A stretch of 48,056 bases of DNA from an uncultured Enterocloster sp. (GTDB taxonomy: Bacteria > Bacillota > Clostridia > Lachnospirales > Lachnospiraceae): NCBI GenBank assembly GCA_944382045.1, contig CALWMT010000001.1:1-48056 (forward strand). The letters are read 5' to 3'. Below are positions 23,596-32,556 of this stretch, piece after piece (within the stretch, counting starts at the first letter, position 1; every line of letters begins with the position of its first letter). A program made the translations under genes and the position numbers. Below the pieces are notes generated by a model. That model saw nothing but the letters and a program-made list of their open reading frames with translations. It did not search any database and was not told the DNA's origin.

Positions 23596-24837
23596 CTAGG
23601 CATCCAGCCCGTGGATAAACAGCCCGCTCCGAAGCTTGGGCTCAAACCAGGTGGATTTGGGCGGCATCAGCCGCCCGGCATCCGCCACAGCTAAGAGCTC
23701 CTCCATGGAGGTGGGATACATGGAAAACGCTGCCCGCATATCCTGCCGCGTTCTCCGTTCCAGCTCCCCAAGCCCCCGGATCCCGCCCACAAAATCAATC
23801 CGCTTGTCCGTGCGGGGATCCTGTATGCCCAGCACTGGCTCCAGCAGGTAATCCTGGAGAATGGATACGTCCAGCCCCTTCACCGGATCCCTGCTGCGGC
23901 AGGCCTCCCGGGCCCTTAAGGCATACCAGGTCCCATCTAAAAGCATTCCAAAGGTCCCCTTCTCCCTCGGCGCATACGCCTCTGCCCCCAAGCGCTCCAC
24001 CTCAAAATTCTTCTCAGCGGCCTTCAAAAATTCTGTCTCGTCCAGCCCATTTAGATCCCGCACCACCCGATTGTAGGGCAGAATATGCAGCTCCTCGTCG
24101 GGAAAGAGCACGGAGAGGAAGTAATTAAAGGGCTCCTCCCCCGTATAATCCGGGTGCTCCTTCCTGCGCTTAAGCCCCACCCTCACAGCGGAGGCCGCCC
24201 GGTGATGGCCATCCGCGATATAGAGGGCGGGAACCCGTCCGAAGGCGGCCTCCAGGGCGGCGCAGATCTCCGGATCGGCTGTCCGCCATACCCGATGCCC
24301 CACGCCGTCCTCCGTGACAAAGTCATAAATAGGCGCCTGGCTCTTCACCCGAGCCTTCAGCCTGCGGATCTCCTCGTCCTGCCGGTAGGCCAGGAAAATC
24401 GGCCCTGTCTGGGCATTCATGCGGTCCACATGGCGGATCCGGTCCTGCTCCTTCTCCTCCCGGGTATTCTCATGCTTCTTGATCACATTTCCCAGGTAAT
24501 CGTCAATGGCACAGCAGGCCACAACCCCGGTCTGGCTCCTCCCGTCCATGGTCAGCTCATACAAAAAATAGCAGGGCTTCTCCTCCCGGACAAACACGCC
24601 CTGTGCAAGCTCCCTGTCAAAGAGCTCACGGGCCTTGTCATAGACCCTGTCGTCATACATATCCACATTTTCTGCAAACTGCGTCTCCGGCCGGTCGATG
24701 TTCAAAAATAAAAGAGGACGCCCCGCCACTGCCTGGCGGGCTTCCTCTCTGTCATACACATCGTAAGGCAGGGCCGCCACCTGGGCCGCCCTGTCCTCTC
24801 TTGGCCGGATGCAGTAAAAAGGCTTTACAGCTGCCAT
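23596..24837 (-). CDS. DUF1015 family protein, in the serine operon
   Basis: A 413-residue cytoplasmic protein of the DUF1015 family. Conserved family pieces are ALPYDVYDREEA (about 22-33), VIKKHENTREEKEQDR (about 118-133), the IADGHHRAASAV block (207-218) and LPYNRVV. The function of the family is not established. DGHHR-type motifs resemble those of ParB/SerK-like nucleotide-dependent enzymes, and the gene closes a serC-serA operon (24-nt gap to serA), a recurring arrangement in clostridia. No serB phosphatase is in the window. An enzyme of phosphoserine metabolism is therefore a reasonable guess, and only that. Confidence 0.85.
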   Translation of the reverse strand: MAAVKPFYCIRPREDRAAQVAALPYDVYDREEARQAVAGRPLLFLNIDRPETQFAENVDMYDDRVYDKARELFDRELAQGVFVREEKPCYFLYELTMDGRSQTGVVACCAIDDYLGNVIKKHENTREEKEQDRIRHVDRMNAQTGPIFLAYRQDEEIRRLKARVKSQAPIYDFVTEDGVGHRVWRTADPEICAALEAAFGRVPALYIADGHHRAASAVRVGLKRRKEHPDYTGEEPFNYFLSVLFPDEELHILPYNRVVRDLNGLDETEFLKAAEKNFEVERLGAEAYAPREKGTFGMLLDGTWYALRAREACRSRDPVKGLDVSILQDYLLEPVLGIQDPRTDKRIDFVGGIRGLGELERRTRQDMRAAFSMYPTSMEELLAVADAGRLMPPKSTWFEPKLRSGLFIHGLDA

Positions 24838-24861
24838 CTGCTTCTCCTCTTTTCCTTACAC

Positions 24862-26025
24862 TTACTTCACCACGCGCACCCGCAGCACGCCGTCGATAGC
24901 CGCCAGCTTCTCCACCGCAGCAGTCTCAGGCCTGTGCTCCAGATCCAAAAGGGTGTAGGCATACTTATCCCGGCTCTTGTTTGTCATATCAGAAATATTC
25001 ACGCCCTGCTCTGCCAGAATTCCTGTGATCTGGCCGATCATGTTGGGAATATTTCTGTGAAGCACTGCAAGCCGGCAGGCCGCATGGCACTCTCCCATAT
25101 CACAGGCCGGATAATTCACAGAGTTCTTGATGTTTCCGTTCTCAATATAATCGGTCAGCTCCTGGACCGCCATCACCGCACAGTTGTCCTCAGACTCCTT
25201 GGTAGAGGCCCCCAGATGGGGAAGCAGGATCACATTCTGCATATGAGCCACCTTGGGATTGGGGAAATCGCTCACATAGCGGTGCACCCTTCCAGACTCC
25301 AGGGCAGCGGCCATGGCATCATCATCCACCAGCGTATCCCTGGCAAAATTCAGCACCACTGCCCCGTCCTTCATCATATCCAGCTTTTCCTTATTGATCA
25401 TGCCGCGGGTGGTATCCGTCAGGGGCACATGGATGGTGATATAGTCGCACTCCTGGAAAATCACATCCACATTGGTGATGTGCTTTACGTTGCGGGAGAG
25501 CCGCCACGCTGCGTTCACGGACATAAAGGGATCATAGCCGTACACATCCATCCCCAGATGAATCGCTGTGTTTGCCACCTCTGCTCCGATCGCACCCAGA
25601 CCGATAACGCCCAGCTTCTTGCCCTGGATCTCACAGCCCGCGAAGGCCTTCTTGCTCTTCTCTGTATCCTTGGTGATATTGGCGTCCTCCGCGTTTTCCT
25701 TACACCAATTAAGGCCCCCTGCGATATCTCTGGATGCCATGAGCAGGCCTGCAATCACAAGCTCCTTCACGCCGTTGGCATTGGCGCCAGGGGTATTGAA
25801 TACCACAATTCCCTTTTCCGCACATGCATCCAGCGGAATATTGTTCACGCCAGCCCCCGCGCGGCCAATCGCGAGAAGTCCTTCCGGAAGCTCCATCTCA
25901 TGCATGGAGGCGCTTCGCACCAGAATGCCGTCCGCCTCCGCCAATGTATCCGTCAGCTCGTAATCTGCAGGAAATAATTCTGTCCCGCAGGAAGCGATTT
26001 TATTTAAGCAATGTATCCTTTTCAT
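24862..26025 (-). CDS. serA: D-3-phosphoglycerate dehydrogenase
   Basis: A 387-residue enzyme for the first step of serine synthesis (3-phosphoglycerate to 3-phosphohydroxypyruvate, NAD-dependent). It has the D-2-hydroxyacid dehydrogenase substrate domain with GRAGAGVNNIPLDA near residue 53, a nucleotide motif GVIGLGAIGAEV (about 138-149), the catalytic LPHLGASTKESE histidine block near residue 270, and a short C-terminal ACT domain (about 315-387; NVSDMTNKSRD) that should give serine feedback control. This is the short ACT-bearing form. It follows serC by 18 nt. Confidence 0.95.
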   Translation of the reverse strand: MKRIHCLNKIASCGTELFPADYELTDTLAEADGILVRSASMHEMELPEGLLAIGRAGAGVNNIPLDACAEKGIVVFNTPGANANGVKELVIAGLLMASRDIAGGLNWCKENAEDANITKDTEKSKKAFAGCEIQGKKLGVIGLGAIGAEVANTAIHLGMDVYGYDPFMSVNAAWRLSRNVKHITNVDVIFQECDYITIHVPLTDTTRGMINKEKLDMMKDGAVVLNFARDTLVDDDAMAAALESGRVHRYVSDFPNPKVAHMQNVILLPHLGASTKESEDNCAVMAVQELTDYIENGNIKNSVNYPACDMGECHAACRLAVLHRNIPNMIGQITGILAEQGVNISDMTNKSRDKYAYTLLDLEHRPETAAVEKLAAIDGVLRVRVVK

Positions 26026-26043
26026 AATCCGCTCCTCCTCTCA

Positions 26044-27126
26044 TCAGCCATTCTTCTTCTCAAAGGCATCCATGAACTCTACCAGCTTCTCCACGCCCTC
26101 GATTGGCATCGCGTTGTAGATGCTGGCCCGCATGCCGCCCACGGTCCTATGGCCCTTCAGGTTCTCAAGGCCCGCTGCCTTGGACTCCTTTACAAAGAGG
26201 GCATCCAGCTCGTCACTGCCTGTGACAAAGGGAACATTCATCAGAGAGCGGTCCTTCTTCTCCACCGTTCCCTTAAAGAGCCTGCTCTGATCCAGGAAAT
26301 CATAGAGGAGCTTTGCCTTCTTCTCGTTGTACTCCTTCATGGCTGCCAGGCCGCCTCTGGCCTTCAGCCACTTAAACACCTTGCCGCACATATAGATACC
26401 ATAGGTGGGCGGCGTATTGTACAGAGAGTCCGCATCTGCATGGGTCTTATAGCGCAGCATGGTAGGCGTTCCCTCCAGCACGTCCTCGCGGATCAGATCC
26501 TCGCGGATAATCACAATCACGGTTCCCGCAGGGCCTACATTCTTCTGGGCGCCGGCAAAAATCAGGCCGTATTTCGTCACGTCTACCGGCTCGGAGAGGA
26601 AGCAGGAGGACTGGTCCGCCACCAGGTCCTTGCCCTTGGTGTTGGGAAGGGTCCAGAACTTGGTGCCGTAGATTGTATTGTTCTCACAGATATAGACGTA
26701 GTCCGCATCCTCTGAAATGGGCAGATCGGAGCAGTCCGGTATATAGGAAAAGGTCTTATCCGCACTGGAGGCTGCCGCGTTGGCCTTTCCAAAAAGGCCT
26801 GCCTCCTTGTGAGCCTTCTTCGCCCACTGTCCCGTGATGATATAATCCGCCACCCGGTTCTTCATCAGGTTCATGGGCACCATGGCAAACTGCTGGGAGG
26901 CACCGCCCTGAAGGAAGAGCACCTTATAGTTATCTGGCACGGAGAGCAGGTCCCGCAGATCTGCCTCTGCCTCTTTAATGATCGTGTCATACGCCTTTGA
27001 CCGATGGCTCATCTCCATCACAGACATGCCGGTTCCCTTATAGTCCAGCATCTCCTGGGCGGCCTCTTTTAAGACCTCCTCCGGCAAAACTGCCGGTCCG
27101 GCCGAAAAATTATACACTCTGCTCAT
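26044..27126 (-). CDS. serC: Phosphoserine aminotransferase
   Basis: A 360-residue PLP enzyme (fold type I) for the second step of serine synthesis, also usable for pyridoxal phosphate synthesis. Motifs: YNFSAGPAVLPEEVLKEA at the N-terminus, FLQGGASQQFAMVPMN (about 71-86), the PLP lysine in FAGAQKNVGPAG (near residue 197), and VGGMRASIYNAMPIEGV at the C-terminus. It is first in serC-serA-DUF1015. Its own promoter overlaps the 3' end of ilvB. Confidence 0.96.
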   Translation of the reverse strand: MSRVYNFSAGPAVLPEEVLKEAAQEMLDYKGTGMSVMEMSHRSKAYDTIIKEAEADLRDLLSVPDNYKVLFLQGGASQQFAMVPMNLMKNRVADYIITGQWAKKAHKEAGLFGKANAAASSADKTFSYIPDCSDLPISEDADYVYICENNTIYGTKFWTLPNTKGKDLVADQSSCFLSEPVDVTKYGLIFAGAQKNVGPAGTVIVIIREDLIREDVLEGTPTMLRYKTHADADSLYNTPPTYGIYMCGKVFKWLKARGGLAAMKEYNEKKAKLLYDFLDQSRLFKGTVEKKDRSLMNVPFVTGSDELDALFVKESKAAGLENLKGHRTVGGMRASIYNAMPIEGVEKLVEFMDAFEKKNG

Positions 27127-27170
27127 TTCATTCTCCTCCTCTTATTCACCGTTGTAAAGTGTTAAACCCT

Positions 27171-27199
27171 ACTATACACCGTTTTCAATTAATTTTCAA
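27171..27199 (-). promoter_or_regulatory. Promoter of the serine operon, overlapping the ilvB end
   Basis: On the minus strand TTGAAA (27199-27194), 17 bases, TATAGT (27176-27171). The -35 box lies inside the last codons of ilvB. Confidence 0.65.
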
Positions 27200-28867
27200 G
27201 TCCATATCGTCAAAAGCGTCTGCAATGGGAGCTCCCGGGGATACCATGGGGAACACCTTCTCGTCGCAGCTGATCTGACAGTCAATGAGAACCGGAATAT
27301 TGAGGGAAATGGCCTCCCGCAGCACAGGCTCCAGCTCCTCCTTCTGGGTCACCCGGTATGCCTTGGCCCCCAGGGCCTCCGCAAGCTTTACAAAGTCCAC
27401 GGAATCGTTGAGGATAGTCTGGGAATAGCGCTTGCCGTAGAAGAGGGTCTGCCACTGGCGCACCATGCCCAGCACATGGTTGTTCACCACAACCTCCACA
27501 ATCGGGATATTATAGCGGGTGGCCGTGGCGATCTCATTCATATTCATGCGGAAGCAGCCGTCGCCCGCGATATTGATCACCGTCTTGTCCCTGCAGGCCA
27601 TCTTAGCCCCGATGGCTGCGCCCAGGCCGTAGCCCATGGTCCCCAAGCCGCCGGAGGTGAGCAGGCTTCTGGGCCTGCGGTAACGGAAATACTGGGCGGC
27701 CCACATCTGATGCTGGCCCACCTCCGTGACAATGATGCCCTCCCCGTTCGTCACCTTCTCAATGGTCTGGACAATAAAGGGTCCGGTGAGCACGCTCTTG
27801 TCGTAGCGCAGCGGATACATATCCTTCAACCGCTCAATGTGGGCGATCCACTCGTCATGGTTAATGGGATCCAGACGGGCGTTCAGCTTTCTGAGGATCA
27901 GCTTTGCGTCCCCGATGATGCTGGCGTCCACCTTGATGTTCTTGTTGATCTCCGCCGGATCGATGTCGATCTGGAGGATCTTGGCATTCTTCGCGAACTT
28001 GGAGGCATTGCCCGTCACCCGGTCGCTGAACCTGGCGCCCACAACAATCAAAAGATCCGCCTCAGTGATGCCGAAGTTGGAGGTCTTGGTTCCGTGCATT
28101 CCCACCATGCCGGTGTAGAGCTCGTCGGTGCCGTCAAAGGCGCCCTTGCCCATCAGGCTGTCCGCCACCGGTGCCTGTATCTTGTGGGCAAAGGCCCGCA
28201 GCTCGTCAGAGGCATTGGCGATGATGGCGCCGCCGCCCACAAAGATAAAGGGCTTGCGGGATTTGCGGATCATCTCAATGGCCTGCTCCATGTCCTCCTC
28301 CCGGATGGTGTCGCTCTGGCATACGATCTCCGCCGGCTCCTCCCTCTCATATTCACAGGAGGCCGCTGTCACATCCTTGGTAATATCAATGAGCACCGGT
28401 CCCGGCCGCCCGGTCTGGGCGATGGTGAAGGCACGGCGTATCACCTTGGCCAGACGGTTTACATCCTTTACGATAAAGTTATACTTGGTAATGGGCATGG
28501 TCACGCCTGTGATGTCCACCTCCTGGAAGCTGTCCTTTCCCAGAAGGCTGTTGCCCACATTGCAGGTGATGGCAACCACCGGCACGGAATCCATATACGC
28601 TGTGGCAATGCCCGTTACCAGGTTCGTCGCTCCTGGTCCGGAGGTGGCCATGCAGACGCCCACCCGGCCCGTGGCCCTGGCATATCCGTCCGCGGCGTGG
28701 GCCGCCCCCTGCTCGTGGGAGGTAAGGATATGGGTGATCTCATTCTGGTGCTGGTACAGGGCGTCATAAATATTTAAGATCGCTCCGCCCGGATAGCCGA
28801 AGATCGTGTCCACACCCTGCTCCTTCAGACACTCTACAACGATCTCTGCTCCTGTCAATTTGCTCAT
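27185..28867 (-). CDS. ilvB: Acetolactate synthase, large (catalytic) subunit
   Basis: A 560-residue thiamine-diphosphate enzyme that condenses two pyruvates, or pyruvate with 2-oxobutyrate, for valine/leucine and isoleucine. It has an N-terminal ThDP-binding domain with FGYPGGAILNIYDAL and the catalytic glutamate in TSHEQGAAHAADGYAR, a central FAD-binding region, and the GDGCFRMNMNEIATA ThDP motif (about 440-454). The gene is last in leuB-ilvD-ilvB. The regulatory small subunit (ilvN) and ilvC are not nearby. AAAGGAG is about 10 nt upstream. Confidence 0.95.
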   Translation of the reverse strand: MSKLTGAEIVVECLKEQGVDTIFGYPGGAILNIYDALYQHQNEITHILTSHEQGAAHAADGYARATGRVGVCMATSGPGATNLVTGIATAYMDSVPVVAITCNVGNSLLGKDSFQEVDITGVTMPITKYNFIVKDVNRLAKVIRRAFTIAQTGRPGPVLIDITKDVTAASCEYEREEPAEIVCQSDTIREEDMEQAIEMIRKSRKPFIFVGGGAIIANASDELRAFAHKIQAPVADSLMGKGAFDGTDELYTGMVGMHGTKTSNFGITEADLLIVVGARFSDRVTGNASKFAKNAKILQIDIDPAEINKNIKVDASIIGDAKLILRKLNARLDPINHDEWIAHIERLKDMYPLRYDKSVLTGPFIVQTIEKVTNGEGIIVTEVGQHQMWAAQYFRYRRPRSLLTSGGLGTMGYGLGAAIGAKMACRDKTVINIAGDGCFRMNMNEIATATRYNIPIVEVVVNNHVLGMVRQWQTLFYGKRYSQTILNDSVDFVKLAEALGAKAYRVTQKEELEPVLREAISLNIPVLIDCQISCDEKVFPMVSPGAPIADAFDDMDLKIN

Positions 28868-28928
28868 CTATATCGTACTCCTTTTCTATCTGTCTTATAA
28901 CTGTCAGCGGCTCAGGAAGGCTGCGGTC

Positions 28929-30596
28929 TCACTTTCTCACCTGAAGCACAGCTCCCTTGTCTGCGGAGGTCACCAGGGAGGCATAGCGTGCCAGGTAACC
29001 AGTAGTCACCTTGGGCTCCCTGGGCTGCCATTTGGCCTTTCTGGCCGCAAGCTCCTCGTCAGAAACCAGGAGATTCAGCTGGTGGCTGTCAATATCGATG
29101 GAAATTATGTCCCCTTCCTCTACCAGGGCAATGGGGCCGCCCATGGCCGCCTCAGGGGATACATGGCCGATGGAAGCGCCCCGGGAAGCGCCGGAGAACC
29201 GTCCGTCCGTGATCAGGGCCACCGTAGAGCCCAGGCCCATGCCGGCAATCGCGGAGGTGGGATTTAACATCTCCCGCATGCCGGGGCCTCCCTTGGGACC
29301 CTCGTAGCGGATAACCACCACGTCGCCCTCCTTGATCCTTCCGCTCTTGATGGCGTCGATGGCGTCCTCCTCGCAGTCAAACACCCGCGCCGGTCCCTCA
29401 TGCTTTAACATCTCGGGAGCCACAGCCGAGCGCTTCACCACAGCGGAGTCCGGAGCCAGGTTGCCCCTGAGGATGGCGATGCCGCCGGTCTGGCTGTAGG
29501 GATTGTCAATGGGGCGGATTACCTCGGGGTTCTTGTTCTCACAGTCCTTGATGTTCTCGCCCACGGTCTTTCCCGTGACTGTCATGCAGTCCAGGTTCAG
29601 AAGTCCCTTCTTGCTGATCTCATTCATCACTGCATAGATGCCGCCCGCCTCATTCAAATCCTCAATGTAGGTGGGGCCGGCAGGAGCCAGGTGGCAGAGG
29701 TTCGGCGTTCTGGCGCTGATCTCATTGGCAATGTCCACGTTGAGCTCCACCCCGGCCTCATGGGCAATGGCCGGCAGGTGCAGCATGCTGTTGGTGGAGC
29801 AGCCAAGGGCCATGTCCATGGTCAGGGCGTTCATAAATGCCTCCTTGGTCATGATATCCCTGGGCCGGATATTCCTGCGGTACATCTCCATAACCTGCAT
29901 GCCCGCGTGCTTCGCCAGCTTAATGCGCTCAGAGTACACGGCAGGGATGGTTCCATTTCCCCGAACGCCCATACCCAGGGCCTCTGTCAGGCAGTTCATG
30001 CTGTTGGCCGTGTACATGCCGGAGCAGGAGCCGCAGGTGGGGCAGGTCTTGTTCTCGTACTCCTTCACGTCCTCCTCCGTCATCTTCCCCGCCGCGTAAG
30101 CGCCTACCGCCTCAAACATGCTGGAGAGGCTGGTCTTGTGGCCCTTTACATGGCCGGCCAGCATGGGGCCGCCGCTGACAAACACGGTGGGAACATTGAT
30201 CCGGGCCGCTGCCATCAGAAGTCCCGGCACATTCTTATCGCAGTTGGGAACCATCACCAGTGCGTCAAACTGATGGGCGATGGCCATACACTCCGTGGAA
30301 TCCGCGATCAGATCCCGGGTTACCAGGGAGTACTTCATGCCAATGTGGCCCATGGCAATCCCGTCGCAGACCGCAATGGCCGGGAACACCACCGGGGTGC
30401 CTCCCCCCATGGCCACGCCCAGCTTCACCGCCTCCACGATCTTGTCCAGATTCATATGGCCCGGCACAATCTCATTATAAGAGCTGACAATGCCCACCAA
30501 GGGCTTCTTTAACTCCTCCTCTGTCATTCCCAGAGCATTGAACAGGGACCTGTGGGGCGCCTGCTGCATACCTGTCTTTACCGCATCACTTTTCAT
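28929..30596 (-). CDS. ilvD: Dihydroxy-acid dehydratase
   Basis: A 555-residue iron-sulphur dehydratase giving the 2-oxo acids that precede valine and isoleucine. Cluster cysteines are in PNCDKNVPG (near residue 119) and CPTCGSCSGMYTANSMNCL (near 190-208). The C-terminal part has DGRFSGASRGASIGHVSPEA. It sits 18 nt after leuB and 61 nt before ilvB, all on the minus strand. AGGAGG precedes the start. Confidence 0.96.
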   Translation of the reverse strand: MKSDAVKTGMQQAPHRSLFNALGMTEEELKKPLVGIVSSYNEIVPGHMNLDKIVEAVKLGVAMGGGTPVVFPAIAVCDGIAMGHIGMKYSLVTRDLIADSTECMAIAHQFDALVMVPNCDKNVPGLLMAAARINVPTVFVSGGPMLAGHVKGHKTSLSSMFEAVGAYAAGKMTEEDVKEYENKTCPTCGSCSGMYTANSMNCLTEALGMGVRGNGTIPAVYSERIKLAKHAGMQVMEMYRRNIRPRDIMTKEAFMNALTMDMALGCSTNSMLHLPAIAHEAGVELNVDIANEISARTPNLCHLAPAGPTYIEDLNEAGGIYAVMNEISKKGLLNLDCMTVTGKTVGENIKDCENKNPEVIRPIDNPYSQTGGIAILRGNLAPDSAVVKRSAVAPEMLKHEGPARVFDCEEDAIDAIKSGRIKEGDVVVIRYEGPKGGPGMREMLNPTSAIAGMGLGSTVALITDGRFSGASRGASIGHVSPEAAMGGPIALVEEGDIISIDIDSHQLNLLVSDEELAARKAKWQPREPKVTTGYLARYASLVTSADKGAVLQVRK

Positions 30597-30614
30597 CTTC
30601 CTATCCTCCTGGTG

Positions 30615-31697
<1,083 letters not shown>

Positions 31698-31764
31698 ATT
31701 TCCATTCTTCCTTTCTATGTATTACTTATAGTTATGATTATGCAAATTAATACGGTTTCTTACA

Positions 31765-31793
31765 ATCATATCCTATTTAGAAAGGTATTGCAA
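31765..31793 (-). promoter_or_regulatory. Promoter of leuB-ilvD-ilvB
   Basis: On the minus strand TTGCAA (31793-31788), 17 bases, TATGAT (31770-31765), in a very AT-rich stretch. Confidence 0.6.
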
Positions 31794-31866
31794 GCACACT
31801 GCCCTGATTTCCCTATTATAAAATATACAAGTTTGGAATCAGTACCATAAATCCAGGTTATACGTC

Positions 31867-32502
31867 CTACTGTTTTTCCCGAATCATACAATACTGCTTC
31901 AGGTCAAAATGCTTCTCCATCACCCCGTACACCTTGAAGCCGAAATGCTCGTACAGGGGCACATTGTCCGGATTATGGGTTTCCAGGGAGATCATCAGGC
32001 CATGGCTGTCCGCATATCCGATAACCTCCTCCATGAGCAGGGCTGCCAGGCCGTGGTGCTGCATCTCAGGGCGGACTGCCAGGTAGATAATGTGGAGGCG
32101 CTCCTCCTGATGGAGCTGATCCGTCCACCGGGAATTCAGGTAATCCCGTCCCAGCACAAAATTCCGCAGGGTTTTTAAGCTGGGATCCTCCAAAATCAGG
32201 TACTCGTCCGTCTTCAGGCTCGCCCAGGCCTCGGTCAGATAATAGGTCAGAGGGTTGTAGGGCTCCGACTCATCGGACACAACCAGGAGGGAATTCATCT
32301 CCGGGCTGTCCGAGTAAATCTCGCAGGTGTCAAAAAACTCCGTCAGGTCACAGGCAAAAAGCTTGGGGAGCAGCCGCTCCCTGGTATTCTCGTCCGGGAT
32401 CAGCTTGCAGTACAGAGGATCCCGGCAGAAGCAGCGGGCCAAAAGCTCCTCCAGCTTGGGAAAATCCTCCCGCCTCACCCTGTATAATTTCTGGCTTTCC
32501 AT
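31867..32502 (-). CDS. GNAT-family N-acetyltransferase
   Basis: A 211-residue protein with the GNAT fold in its C-terminal half: strand LHIIYLAVRPEMQHHGLAAL (about 133-152) contains the acetyl-CoA pyrophosphate loop (Q/H-x-x-G-x-A), followed by ISLETHNPDNVPLYEHFGFKVYGV. The N-terminal half (ARCFCRDPLY) is typical of the subgroup acting on small molecules. The acceptor is unknown. GGAGG precedes the start. A single gene between leuB and the M28 peptidase. Confidence 0.88.
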   Translation of the reverse strand: MESQKLYRVRREDFPKLEELLARCFCRDPLYCKLIPDENTRERLLPKLFACDLTEFFDTCEIYSDSPEMNSLLVVSDESEPYNPLTYYLTEAWASLKTDEYLILEDPSLKTLRNFVLGRDYLNSRWTDQLHQEERLHIIYLAVRPEMQHHGLAALLMEEVIGYADSHGLMISLETHNPDNVPLYEHFGFKVYGVMEKHFDLKQYCMIREKQ

Positions 32503-32556
32503 TGTAATTTTCCTCCAAATCGTAACTATTCAGGACGGCGCATGCCCCAAGGGCAC

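Noticed and set aside
31698..31866. T-box or leader-peptide attenuator upstream of leuB
   Set aside because: The space before leuB is short and AT-rich, and I see no T-box core, specifier hairpin, terminator or leucine-rich small frame.
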